Origin: JBBRBB01 sp038206235
GTDB taxonomy: Bacteria; Bacteroidota; Bacteroidia; Chitinophagales; Chitinophagaceae
Assembly (NCBI GenBank): GCA_038206235.1
Contig: JBBRBB010000022.1
Location: 1-64,000 of the forward strand
Length of the DNA stretch: 64,000 nt
Reading direction: 5' to 3'
The notes beneath the pieces were generated by a model. It saw only the letters and a list, made by a program, of their open reading frames with translations. It ran no database searches and was not told the DNA's origin. The position numbers and the translations under genes were made by a program. Of the stretch, positions 54,467 through 63,132 are shown one piece after another. Positions within the stretch are counted from its first letter, which is position 1; the number at the start of each line of letters is the position of its first letter.

Positions 54467-54919
54467 CTATTCTATTAGTTTCTCATTAAAGGTTATTTTA
54501 ATTCCGTCTTTAACCTTTTCATAAAATAAAATTGGTGCTTCGATAATCTCTGAAAGTGACTTTTTCAGCTCATAAGATGCCGGCTTAATACTTACTGGTT
54601 TGTCACCAATAAAACCATCTATTCCCTGATCAATTTGAGTCATTACATCCTTGAAATTGTTTACCATTTCAAAGACTTTCCTTGCAGCAACTGCAATAGC
54701 TTCCGGGTGCTTTTCTAAATACCAATCTTCCCAATCTTTAAGCTTACGGCCTTTGAATTCCTGAATCAGTTCGCTCATTTGCCCCACCACTGAAGGTCGT
54801 GTGCCTTGAGCATTTTGATTGGCAAGATTAATAATTTGAGTTGCGTATTTAGGAAAGGATGAAGCTTCTGTTTCAAGAAGAGTGGGAATGTCGTTGTTGA
54901 GTATTTTGATTGTTTTCAT
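54467..54919 (-). CDS. MjaI-type restriction endonuclease, probably shortened
   Basis: A 150-residue protein with the MjaI family hallmarks: FPKYATQIINLANQNAQGTR (near 23-42), VVGQMSELIQEFKG, WEDWYLEKHPEAI and GIDGFIGDKPVSIKP near 99-113. The last segment has the look of a PD-(D/E)xK core (Asp of IDG, SIK). Family members I remember are about 50 residues longer, with a helical block between the equivalents of NNFKDVMTQID and QGIDGF, so an internal in-frame deletion is likely. The prototype cuts CTAG. The cognate methyltransferase gene upstream is frameshifted. Activity is doubtful. Confidence 0.75.
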   Translation of the reverse strand: MKTIKILNNDIPTLLETEASSFPKYATQIINLANQNAQGTRPSVVGQMSELIQEFKGRKLKDWEDWYLEKHPEAIAVAARKVFEMVNNFKDVMTQIDQGIDGFIGDKPVSIKPASYELKKSLSEIIEAPILFYEKVKDGIKITFNEKLIE

Positions 54920-54926
54920 TACAAAA

Positions 54927-54950
54927 GACCGCCTGAACCATTCGGGCAGG
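54927..54950. repeat. GC-rich 12-N4-8 repeat between methyltransferase and endonuclease
   Basis: Plus strand GACCGCCTGAAC-CATT-CGGGCAGG, the third copy of the family also found at 38929-38952 and inside mrp. It fills most of the 35-base gap between the two genes and could fold as a weak hairpin (GCCTG / CAGGC). Confidence 0.75.
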
Positions 54951-54954
54951 CTTC

Positions 54955-56231
54955 CTAGAGTTTGATAAATTTTTCTTTATATTTAAAATCACTTACATGG
55001 TCTGTATTGACCAATCCGCTCTTTATTAGATGAGCATTGATAAATGTTCTGTTTTCTAAATAAAGATAACAGAGCAAGTTTTTTTCGCTATCGTATTTTT
55101 GATTATCAAATTTTATAAAGACACGCTGACCTTTTGTTTTTTCAATTAAAAATTTTGTTGCTTCTCCATTAATAAGCGGATTTTCTTTAACCCCTATAAG
55201 CCTGATTGTAACGCCGTTGCTTAACCGCAATTTTTCAGGGCTAACTACTTCTTTTACGGTAAATAATTCTTCTCTTTGCGTTGAACTATCCTTATCAATC
55301 TTAGAACCAAATTGCAATTTTTTAACGTCAATCTTTTTATTAAACGAGTGCGGGTCTTTGAAAATGTATGGGAGTTTTTCTATTTCAGTTTCAAAATCAA
55401 CAGTGATTGTTTTTTGTTTCAAAAAATCAAAGGTAGTTTCATAAATATCTTTTTGATTTGCTCCAAGCTTTTGTTTAATTACAGGAATGAAATCAGGATT
55501 CACTTCATAACCTATAGAATTTCTTCCGAGATGTTTAGCGGCAAGGTTTGTAGTTCCGCTTCCTGCAAATGGGTCAAGCACTGTATCGCCAATAAATGAA
55601 AACATTTTGATTAAACGCCTTGGAAGTTCTTCAGGAAACATTGCAATGTGATTGTCTTGCCGTGTACCTGCAAAATTCCAGTGTCCTGTAAAAAATTTGT
55701 TCCATTCTTCTGCAGTCAATTTGGAAAGCTCTTTATTTACTTTGGTTGGTTTGGGTGCATCTCCCAATTTTTTGAAGATGAGAATAAATTCATAATCCAA
55801 TTTCAAAATTCCATTTCGGGGATAAGGATACGAACCCATTTGAACGCCTCCTCCGGTAGTATTTGAGGTTGTTACTTTTTGCCAATTACAGCACCCATAT
55901 GATCAAATCCAATATTCTCGCAAAACTTAATTATCTCTTCTCTGATTGGGATTACTTTATAACGTCCGTAGTAAACTGCACGGGCAAATTGGTCGCCTAT
56001 ATTTACACAAAGCCTGCATCCATTATGCAGCACACGGTAACATTCTTTCCAAACAATATTGAGATTATTGATATAGTTTTCATAAGTGTCGTGAAAACCG
56101 ATCTGATTGTTAGAACCATAGTCTTTAAGTTGCCAGTAGGGAGGTGAAGTAATTGCCAAATGCACTGAAGCATCAGGGAGGTCTGTCATTTGTCTGCTAT
56201 CTCCGTTGATTATCTTGTGGTGAGTTGTCAA
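54955..56231 (-). pseudogene. Frameshifted beta-class DNA methyltransferase with SNase-like tail
   Basis: Two frames form one gene. The first (56231 to 55872, TTG start) has the N4-cytosine/N6-adenine beta-class motif IV AITSPPYWQLKDYG near residue 27 and breaks off after GFDHMGAVIGKK. The second resumes the expected family sequence (WQKVTTSNTTGGG, then MGSYPYPRNG, then DPFAGSGTTNLA as motif I). A single missing base near 55884-55888 explains the break. After motif I the protein carries about 100 extra residues (near 192-290 of the second piece: VTIRLIGVKEN, GEATKFLIEKTKG, NLLCYLYLENRTFINAHLIK) that look like a staphylococcal-nuclease fold, with the first Arg present but the second catalytic Arg not evident. 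With the MjaI-type endonuclease it would have protected CTAG sites. Confidence 0.8.
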
Positions 56232-56327
56232 TTCAGTTTTCTTTCTTCAAAATTAGCAAATAGTCGCTTTGTTTTGGTTGAATGTTTTGAGAAGTTTAGG
56301 GTCCATCACTGCCATTATAGTCTTCCC

Positions 56328-57578
56328 TCACACTTCAACATAATTCAAATCTTTGTGAAAAGTTTCTTTTATTCCGAATGAGGCGGCGATTGTGATTGCC
56401 ATTATGATTGTGCCGGTTATCCATGCTCCTGTTATATAATCATTCGTTACTGTTCGCAGCCACTGAAATAAAAGCAAAATTAATGGCAAAGTACCACGCA
56501 CCATGTTTGGAATAGTGGTGGCTGCAGTGGCTCGTATGTTTGTGCCGAACTGTTCTGCGCCAATGGTTACAAATATTGCCCAGAAGCCGGTTGCAAAACC
56601 GAGGAGACAGCATATCCAATACATACCTTGTGCCGTGCCGTTTTGCTGCACAGTAAAATATAAAAATATTGCAAGCACGGTTAACGAATAGAAGAGCCAC
56701 AGTGCTTTCTTGCGGCTTTTGAGCCACTGGCTTACTATGCCTATTACAATTCCGCCAATGGATACGCCAACATAAGAATACATTACAGATTTTGCCGCAT
56801 CAACTGGCTCTTTAATATTCATGGCTGCTCCAAACTCTTTTGAAAAAGTTACCAGTACGCCAACTACATACCATGTTGGTATTCCTATAAGAATGCTGAA
56901 GAGATAACGTTTTATTCTTTCGGCATTTGAAAACAACATGAAAAAATTTCCGCGCTGCACATTCATTTTTTTTACAGAATGAAACATGCCTGATTCAAAA
57001 ACGGAAATGCGAAGAATGAGAAGAAGAAAACCCAAACCACCACCAATAAAAAAACAGGTGCGCCACTCAAAATGTTGTCTTATGAAATAGGCGAATATGG
57101 CGCCTGTTAGGCCAAGCCCTGCAACGAGTGAAGTTGCCAGTCCTCTTTTTTCTTTGGCCGTTAATTCTGAAACAAGTGTAATGCCTGCACCCAATTCACC
57201 GGCAAGCCCAAGCCCGGCAACAAAACGCACCCATGCATACTGCTCAACGGTGTGTACAAAACCATTTGCAATGTTGGCAATGGAATATAAAATGATGGAA
57301 CCAAATAAAACGCTTAGCCTTCCTTTCTTATCTCCCAGTACTCCCCAAAGAATTCCGCCTAATAAAAGGCCGTACATCTGGCGGCTGATAATAAGTTCAC
57401 CAACATCACGAACCTGAAGGTCATTCAAGCCCAAGTCCTGCAAGCTTTTTACGCGAATGATGCTAAAGAGCAGCAAGTCGTAAATGTCAACAAAATAACC
57501 AAGCGCTGCAACGAGCACGGGGATGGATAAAAGTTTTTTAGGATTGTGATTTATATTTTCAGGACTGCTTTGCTTCAT
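56328..57578 (-). CDS. MFS transporter
   Basis: A 416-residue inner-membrane transporter with 12 predicted helices. The first-half signature GILWGVLGDKKGRLSVLFGS (near 77-96) and VRFVAGLGLAGELGAGITLV match sugar/metabolite:H+ symporters related to the ShiA/ProP group. The second half ends FGIKETFHKDLNYV. Substrate unknown. It overlaps the upstream DedA-family gene by 20 bases, so the two are cotranscribed. Confidence 0.9.
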   Translation of the reverse strand: MKQSSPENINHNPKKLLSIPVLVAALGYFVDIYDLLLFSIIRVKSLQDLGLNDLQVRDVGELIISRQMYGLLLGGILWGVLGDKKGRLSVLFGSIILYSIANIANGFVHTVEQYAWVRFVAGLGLAGELGAGITLVSELTAKEKRGLATSLVAGLGLTGAIFAYFIRQHFEWRTCFFIGGGLGFLLLILRISVFESGMFHSVKKMNVQRGNFFMLFSNAERIKRYLFSILIGIPTWYVVGVLVTFSKEFGAAMNIKEPVDAAKSVMYSYVGVSIGGIVIGIVSQWLKSRKKALWLFYSLTVLAIFLYFTVQQNGTAQGMYWICCLLGFATGFWAIFVTIGAEQFGTNIRATAATTIPNMVRGTLPLILLLFQWLRTVTNDYITGAWITGTIIMAITIAASFGIKETFHKDLNYVEV

Positions 57579-58284
57579 TTTTTGAGAAGAAAAATTTATA
57601 GAGTATAGGAAGCGTTGAAACCAATACGATGGTGATTACAATTATTTCGAGATGGTCTTTTAACTCGATGCCAAATTGCTGGCGAATCCATTTGTCCAGA
57701 AAATGTCCTGCTAAAAGCATCGCTGCTACCCACGCAATACATCCTGTAACATTGTAATAAGTAAATCGCTTGCCATCCATTTTTACAAGGCCTGCAACAA
57801 TCGGTGCAAATGTTCTTATAATAGGTACAAACCTTGCAGCCACAATTGCCCAGCCACCGTATTGTGTATAAAAGTCAGTCGCCTGCTGCAAATATTTTTT
57901 CTTAAAGAAGAAAGTATCTTTTCTGCTATATAAATAAGGACCGCTTTTCTTTCCAAACCAATATCCAACATAATTGCCAAGAATACCTGCTATGGAAATT
58001 ATAAGCCAGAGCACCAGCAAATCGAGCCATTCATTTTGTACATTTCCCAAACCAAATAATTTTAAAAATTCATACGCAAGTCCCGGTTCTCCTTTTTCAT
58101 TTACATGACTATAAATTCCTGCAACAAAAAGCAAGCTGTCGCCGGGGAAAAAAAATCCGGCAAATAAACCTGTTTCAGCAAAAATTATAAAGAGCAATAA
58201 CCACAAGCCTCCATATTCAATATAGAATTGAGGATTGATAAGATTGTGCCATTGAAAATCGAGAAGAAATATTTGATGTATCAT
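57559..58284 (-). CDS. DedA family membrane protein
   Basis: A 241-residue DedA/VTT-domain protein, a family that flips undecaprenyl phosphate or phospholipids. Key elements are ETGLFAGFFFPGDSLLFVAG near 38-57, GYWFGKKSGPYLY, and the re-entrant motif AARFVPIIRTFAPIVAGLVKM near 149-169 with conserved Arg and Pro. There are four to five membrane segments. It overlaps the MFS gene downstream and follows the DUF5615 gene after 10 bases. Confidence 0.93.
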   Translation of the reverse strand: MIHQIFLLDFQWHNLINPQFYIEYGGLWLLLFIIFAETGLFAGFFFPGDSLLFVAGIYSHVNEKGEPGLAYEFLKLFGLGNVQNEWLDLLVLWLIISIAGILGNYVGYWFGKKSGPYLYSRKDTFFFKKKYLQQATDFYTQYGGWAIVAARFVPIIRTFAPIVAGLVKMDGKRFTYYNVTGCIAWVAAMLLAGHFLDKWIRQQFGIELKDHLEIIVITIVLVSTLPILYKFFFSKNEAKQS

Positions 58285-58294
58285 TTATAATTTT

Positions 58295-58648
58295 CTACGA
58301 TGGAAGAAATCGAATTCTTGTAAGTCTTGCAGTTATCACAATAAATTTTCCTATGCTCTCATGCAAGTGCGCTGCAAGATAATGAAGCAGCTTGTTTTCT
58401 ATGACATAATAACCATGAGGCAAGTATCGAAGTAATATTACACCTATTACACGAATATTTTTATGATAGACTAACTCGCCAAAGTCTTTATCCTCTGTTA
58501 TAATTATTCGTGGAGGGTTTAATGAAAATGCTGTTATTTGTAAATCTTTTTCTGATGGCATTCGCTCTCTTACAGAAAAGACTTCATAGCCAGATTTGCG
58601 AATGGCTGTAATAGGATTTTTATTTAAACTCTCATCAGCCAGGAACAT
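58295..58648 (-). CDS. DUF5615 PIN-like putative toxin
   Basis: A 117-residue PIN-like protein from ATG 58648 (an upstream TTG is two codons earlier). The N-terminal FLADESLNKNPI carries the first acidic pair, and RIIITEDKDFGELVYH provides the second acidic cluster of the PIN-type nuclease core. The C-terminus (GKFIVITARLTRIRFLP) is typical of DUF5615. It overlaps the upstream DUF433 gene by 14 bases, the common arrangement of this putative toxin-antitoxin type. Confidence 0.85.
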   Translation of the reverse strand: MFLADESLNKNPITAIRKSGYEVFSVRERMPSEKDLQITAFSLNPPRIIITEDKDFGELVYHKNIRVIGVILLRYLPHGYYVIENKLLHYLAAHLHESIGKFIVITARLTRIRFLPS

Positions 58649-58883
58649 TTTCAATAATCTCCTCTATATCTTCATTTTTTAAAATCGCGTTTGCATAATT
58701 TATGGCTTCTAAAATATCTTCCCTGGTTATATGGGAATAGGCATCAAGCAAATATTCAATTGACCCGCCACCACCAAGTTTTTCGAGTAGTAATTCAACT
58801 GTAATTCTTGTGCCTTTTATACATGGCTTGCCCCTCATTACTTTGGGGTTAATAGATATTCTATCAAATTTCAAGGGTTTCAT
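58635..58883 (-). CDS. DUF433 putative antitoxin
   Basis: An 82-residue protein with INPKVMRGKPCIKGTRITVE (near 10-29) and VELLLEKLGGGGSIEYLLDA, the helix-turn-helix of DUF433 antitoxins that partner DUF5615/PIN proteins. ATG at 58883 is preferred over the TTG at 58901, because an exact -7 element (58899-58906, TAAATTTG on this strand) lies just upstream of the ATG. Confidence 0.85.
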   Translation of the reverse strand: MKPLKFDRISINPKVMRGKPCIKGTRITVELLLEKLGGGGSIEYLLDAYSHITREDILEAINYANAILKNEDIEEIIENVPG

Positions 58884-58898
58884 TATTTGCAATTTTTT

Positions 58899-58906
58899 CA
58901 AATTTA
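58899..58906 (-). promoter_or_regulatory. Bacteroidota -7 element of the DUF433/DUF5615 pair
   Basis: TAAATTTG on the minus strand, 15 bases before the ATG at 58883. It overlaps the alternative TTG start, which argues against that start. Confidence 0.45.
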
Positions 58907-58953
58907 AAGAAAGGTTATTGTATTCTTATTTTTTAAAATTAAATTCACTAACA

Positions 58954-60219
58954 TTAAAAATCTTTCACTTTCAATTCTTCATTTTCAATTGCCAGCGCTT
59001 CTTCCCATTTGCTTACAACGCTTGTTGCAAGTGCATTGCCGAGCACATTGGTCATGGAGCGAAACATATCGCAGAAATGGTCAATTGGTAAAATGAGCGC
59101 AACACCTTCGGGTGGTATTTTAAACATGGCACATGTTGCGGTTACTACAACTAATGATGCTCTTGGCACACCGGCTATTCCTTTACTGGTAAGCATCAAT
59201 ACAAGCAGCATCGTTAATTGTGTTCCGTAATCAAGGTGTATTCCATAAGCCTGTGCAATTGCCATACTTGCAAACGTCATATACATCATGCTGCCATCAA
59301 GATTAAATGAATAACCAAGAGGCAAAACAAAAGAAACAATTTTGTTGCTGCAGCCAAACTCTTCTAACTCTTCTGTTAATTTAGGAAACACAGCTTCACT
59401 GCTTGTGGTGCTGAATGCAATGATTAACGGTTGCACAATTCGCTTTAGCAAAGCAGGCATTCGCTTGTTAAGAATAAGAAACCCAACAAGAATTAATATC
59501 AGCCAAAGAATAAAAATTCCTAACAGAAAAAATGCAAAATATCTTGCATAAAAAATAAACACCTGCGGACCTTTTAAAGCCATCACGCCAGCAATGGCGC
59601 CAAATACACCAAGAGGTGCAAACTTCATAACATAATTAACCATCTTTAAAATAACATGCGCTACTGCATCTAATCCTTTTATAATTGTTTTACCAAAATC
59701 TCCAAGAGCGGCAGTAGCCACGCCAAAAAAAATAGAGAAGATTACAATCTGCAAAATCTCATTTCCTGCCATCGCTTCAATTATACTTTTGGGAACCGCA
59801 TGCTCAATAAAATTTTGCATACTGAAAACCTGTGTTTTGCCAATCAAATCTTTTGCACCGGGGGCATCGGCAAGACTTAAATTAATTCCATTACCCGGTT
59901 TAAATAAATTCACGAGAAACATTCCTAAGAGCAGGCTCACTAAGGATGCTGAAATAAACCAAAGCAATGCTTTACCGCCAACCCTGCCAACACTTTTTAT
60001 GTCACCCAATTTTGCTATGCCTACAACGAGTGTTGAAAATACGAGGGGAGCAATTATCATTTGCACAAGCCGCAGAAAAATGGTAGATAATAATTTGATG
60101 TTTAAAGAGAAAGAGTTTTTAAAATCAGCACCGGCGTATATATAAACAATGTATCCTGTCAATGCGCCCAATGCCATTGCAATCAATATATAAATGGTAA
60201 GCCTGTTTTGTTTTTGCAT
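58954..60219 (-). CDS. Dicarboxylate/amino acid:cation symporter
   Basis: A 421-residue DAACS transporter (GltP/DctA type). ATG at 60219 is chosen over a GTG 13 codons upstream. It has the serine-rich hairpin and TM7 motif (FSTTSSEAVFPKL) and MMYMTFASMAIAQAYGI with the Na+/substrate region, then the TM8 motif DHFCDMFRSMTNVLGNALAT. It probably imports C4-dicarboxylates or acidic amino acids. It is divergent from the APC permease gene. Confidence 0.93.
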   Translation of the reverse strand: MQKQNRLTIYILIAMALGALTGYIVYIYAGADFKNSFSLNIKLLSTIFLRLVQMIIAPLVFSTLVVGIAKLGDIKSVGRVGGKALLWFISASLVSLLLGMFLVNLFKPGNGINLSLADAPGAKDLIGKTQVFSMQNFIEHAVPKSIIEAMAGNEILQIVIFSIFFGVATAALGDFGKTIIKGLDAVAHVILKMVNYVMKFAPLGVFGAIAGVMALKGPQVFIFYARYFAFFLLGIFILWLILILVGFLILNKRMPALLKRIVQPLIIAFSTTSSEAVFPKLTEELEEFGCSNKIVSFVLPLGYSFNLDGSMMYMTFASMAIAQAYGIHLDYGTQLTMLLVLMLTSKGIAGVPRASLVVVTATCAMFKIPPEGVALILPIDHFCDMFRSMTNVLGNALATSVVSKWEEALAIENEELKVKDF

Positions 60220-60345
60220 CGAGCAAATAATAAGATTTGCAAGATAATGTTTAAACACAAATACCTATTTTATCACCATTGATAAAAGAATTGATGCAGG
60301 AAAAAAAATAAATCATTATTTTTCCATTTGTAATTAAACAATTTT

Positions 60346-61872
60346 ATGAGTTTATTCCGCAAAAAATCACTCGATGTTTTACTGGCACAGGCTGCCGATT
60401 CTGAAAAAAGCCTGAAGCGAACTTTGGGAGCAGGAAGCCTTGTTGCATTAGGAATTGGGGCTATCATTGGGGCTGGATTATTTGTAAGAACAGCAGCTGC
60501 GGCAGGCGGCAGTGCAGGCCCTGCCGTAACACTCTCTTTTATAGTTGCGGCCATCGGTTGTGCTTTTGCAGGCTTGTGCTATGCAGAATTTGCGTCAATG
60601 ATACCCATAGCCGGAAGCGCATACACGTATGCCTATACAACAATGGGAGAATTAATAGCATGGATAATTGGCTGGGCTCTTATACTTGAGTACGCATTGG
60701 GTGCGGCTACAGTTTCTATTGCATGGAGCGAATTTTTAAATAAACTTTTTAATGGGCAAATACCTTATGAATGGTGTCATTCGCCATTTCAATCAGCATA
60801 CGATAACAGTCATGTGTTACACCATGGCATTGTTAATGCGCCGTCGCTTTTAATTCTGCTTATTATTTCTTTATTGCTCATAAAAGGTACTCAGGAATCT
60901 GCAATTGTAAATGCTGTAATTGTGTTTATAAAAGTGGCGATAGTTATTACTTTTATTATAATTGGCTGGCATTTTATAAAACCGGAAAACCATCATCCTT
61001 ATTTTATTCCGGCTAATCAGCCAGATGCTATTCAGGCCGATGGTAAACCTTATAGTTATGCCGATTTTTTTAATCATGGATGGGGTGGCGTACTGCGCGG
61101 AGCAGCCATTGTATTTTTTGCCTTTATTGGTTTTGATGCTGTAAGCACTGCGGCGCAGGAAGCAAAAAATCCAAAGAAAGATATGCCCATCGGCATTCTT
61201 GTTTCACTGTTTGTTTGCACTATTTTATACGTTTTGTTTTCATGGGTGCTAACGGGCGTTGCGCCTTTTACTGACTTTGTAAAGGCCGGTAAAGAAGCAT
61301 CCGTTGCTTATGCTATTGAAACATATATGAGTAATTACATGTGGTTAGCTAAATTGGTTACAGTAGGTATTCTGGCAGGTTTCTCGTCCGTAATATTAGT
61401 AATGCTGATGGGTCAGAGCCGTGTGTTTTTCTCAATGGCTCATGACGGATTATTGCCCAAAGTATTTTCTGATGTGCATCCTAAATTCAGAACACCCTAC
61501 AAATCAAATGCTCTTCTTTTCCTTTTTGTTGGCTCATTTGCTACACTTATACCCGGAGATATTACAGGCTCTCTTACAAGCATAGGTACTTTACTTGCGT
61601 TTGTGCTGGTGTGTATGGGCATTATACTCATGCGCAAAAACGACCCAGACAGAGTAAGGCCTTTCAGAACTCCATGGGTACCACTGGTTCCTATTCTTGG
61701 TATATTGATTTGTACTGCCATGATAATATCATTAGACCGTACTACGCAGGTAGTTGCATTTATATGGATGATAGCCGGGCTAATAATTTATTTTATGTAT
61801 GGGAAAAATAAAAGCAAGCTAAACAAGCCGGGAGATATACTTCCTAAGGCTTCTGATTTTGAAAAACAGTAG
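60346..61872 (+). CDS. APC family amino acid permease
   Basis: A 508-residue permease with 12 or more helices. The first helix loop ALGIGAIIGAGLFVR near 36-50 is the unwound substrate site of the APC (LeuT-fold) group. It also has PAVTLSFIVAAIGCAFAGLCYAEF (shown in part), the FAFIGFDAVSTAAQEAKNP segment, and a late FRTPWVPLVPILGIL, as in cationic amino acid transporters. Substrate not determined. It is convergent with the SCO gene. Confidence 0.92.
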   Translation: MSLFRKKSLDVLLAQAADSEKSLKRTLGAGSLVALGIGAIIGAGLFVRTAAAAGGSAGPAVTLSFIVAAIGCAFAGLCYAEFASMIPIAGSAYTYAYTTMGELIAWIIGWALILEYALGAATVSIAWSEFLNKLFNGQIPYEWCHSPFQSAYDNSHVLHHGIVNAPSLLILLIISLLLIKGTQESAIVNAVIVFIKVAIVITFIIIGWHFIKPENHHPYFIPANQPDAIQADGKPYSYADFFNHGWGGVLRGAAIVFFAFIGFDAVSTAAQEAKNPKKDMPIGILVSLFVCTILYVLFSWVLTGVAPFTDFVKAGKEASVAYAIETYMSNYMWLAKLVTVGILAGFSSVILVMLMGQSRVFFSMAHDGLLPKVFSDVHPKFRTPYKSNALLFLFVGSFATLIPGDITGSLTSIGTLLAFVLVCMGIILMRKNDPDRVRPFRTPWVPLVPILGILICTAMIISLDRTTQVVAFIWMIAGLIIYFMYGKNKSKLNKPGDILPKASDFEKQ

Positions 61873-61890
61873 AGAGCCGTATCTCGGAAA

Positions 61891-62619
61891 TTAGAAATCA
61901 GAAGAGTTGGAAACATTATTATCATTCTCATCTTTTGCCAGCATCAACAAACCAATATCTTTTGCAAGCTTATTGAGTGAAACAGAATCTAATCCGTTAT
62001 AATATCCTCTTACAAAATAATTCTTATCGAGTAATACAAACCTGCCGGTATGAATAAAATTTGTATCAATAGGTTCGGTAGTGAATTTATCAACCTTTAA
62101 TTGCTCAAATGCAAAATTGTAAATAGAGTCTTTGTTGCCGGTAACGAGCCACCAGCTATCATGGTCAACTCCAAAACGGTCTGCATATTTTCTTAGTCTT
62201 GCTGCAGAATCTCTTTCCGGGTCAACACTGAATGAAACAAAATGAACAATGGGAGATTGTTGCGGCTGCAAGGCATCGCCTCCTTTTAAAAAAGATTGCT
62301 GCATTTTTGCTATGTTATGTGTAAGTGCGGGACAGATAGATGCGCAGGAAGTAAAGAAAAAATTGATTACAATTGATTTCCCTTTAATATTATATAAGCT
62401 AACCGTATCACCTAATTGGTTTATTAATTTTATGTTCGCTACTTTGTGCCAAACGGTATCAGAAATAAGCTTACCCTTTTCTACTTTATTTACAACAGTG
62501 TCTGGCAAATAATGGCGGGGCATTTCAGTGGCACTGTCCCCTGCTTTTTTTAAGAGCATATAGCTTATTAAGGGTATTAGCACTGCAAGGCACACAGCGA
62601 GCAAGGCATTTTTATTCAT
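61891..62619 (-). CDS. SCO family copper chaperone
   Basis: A 242-residue thioredoxin-fold protein anchored by one N-terminal helix (NALLAVCLAVLIPLISYMLL). The copper ligands are the CxxxC of FTSCASICPALTHN near 92-96 and the distant His of NFIHTGRFVLLD. It helps build the CuA site of cytochrome oxidase, which fits the oxidase subunit genes upstream. A terminator lies between it and the upstream subunit IV gene, so it may need partial read-through or its own promoter. Confidence 0.93.
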   Translation of the reverse strand: MNKNALLAVCLAVLIPLISYMLLKKAGDSATEMPRHYLPDTVVNKVEKGKLISDTVWHKVANIKLINQLGDTVSLYNIKGKSIVINFFFTSCASICPALTHNIAKMQQSFLKGGDALQPQQSPIVHFVSFSVDPERDSAARLRKYADRFGVDHDSWWLVTGNKDSIYNFAFEQLKVDKFTTEPIDTNFIHTGRFVLLDKNYFVRGYYNGLDSVSLNKLAKDIGLLMLAKDENDNNVSNSSDF

Positions 62620-62625
62620 AGTAAA

Positions 62626-62658
62626 ACCAAATAAAAAACCATCGCATTATTGCGATGG
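62626..62658 (-). terminator. Rho-independent terminator after the oxidase subunit IV gene
   Basis: CCATCGCA (62639-62646) / TGCGATGG (62651-62658), a perfect 8-bp stem with a 4-base loop. On the minus strand it is followed by a T-rich run (62626-62638). Confidence 0.85.
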
Positions 62659-62691
62659 CCGAAATTATATTGAATTGAATAAAAAGTTTTG

Positions 62692-63108
62692 TTATTCCTT
62701 TTCTCCATGACCTTCCGGTTTCTTTTCCACCTTCTGCATGCTTGCGTCTTTATGATGCCTGTCGTAATTATTTTTTAATATTTTATAAGAATTGCCATCT
62801 GCAAGAAATGAAACAATGAACCATACAAAAAGAAAGAGCGGAACAATCACTGTCATTACAAGATTTCTTACTTCATGCTTCAGGTGCATAAAATATCCTA
62901 CAATATAAAATGCTTTTGCAAGCATCAAAATACAAATAACTCCTTTTATAAAATGTTTTAAAAGCCCATCAGCCATGCCAATCATAGAATAGCCCAATCC
63001 CAATTCTACCAAAGTAAGCACACTAAGAATAAGAGTTACTTTCATTATTTCTTTTTTTCCCCCGCCTACATGGTGTTCGTGTTCTAACGATGCAATGGTA
63101 TGCTCCAT
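62692..63108 (-). CDS. Cytochrome c oxidase subunit IV
   Basis: A 138-residue membrane protein with three helices (about 23-43, 50-72, 83-103): VTLILSVLTLVELGLGYSM, FIKGVICILMLAKAFYIVGY and LVMTVIVPLFLFVWFIVSFL. The order matches the small subunit IV of caa3-type or bo-type oxidases (COX4_pro). It has a His-rich start and a charged C-terminal tail. It lies 24 bases downstream of subunit III. Confidence 0.9.
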   Translation of the reverse strand: MEHTIASLEHEHHVGGGKKEIMKVTLILSVLTLVELGLGYSMIGMADGLLKHFIKGVICILMLAKAFYIVGYFMHLKHEVRNLVMTVIVPLFLFVWFIVSFLADGNSYKILKNNYDRHHKDASMQKVEKKPEGHGEKE

Positions 63109-63132
63109 CAGTAAAAAATTTATTTTTTAAAA

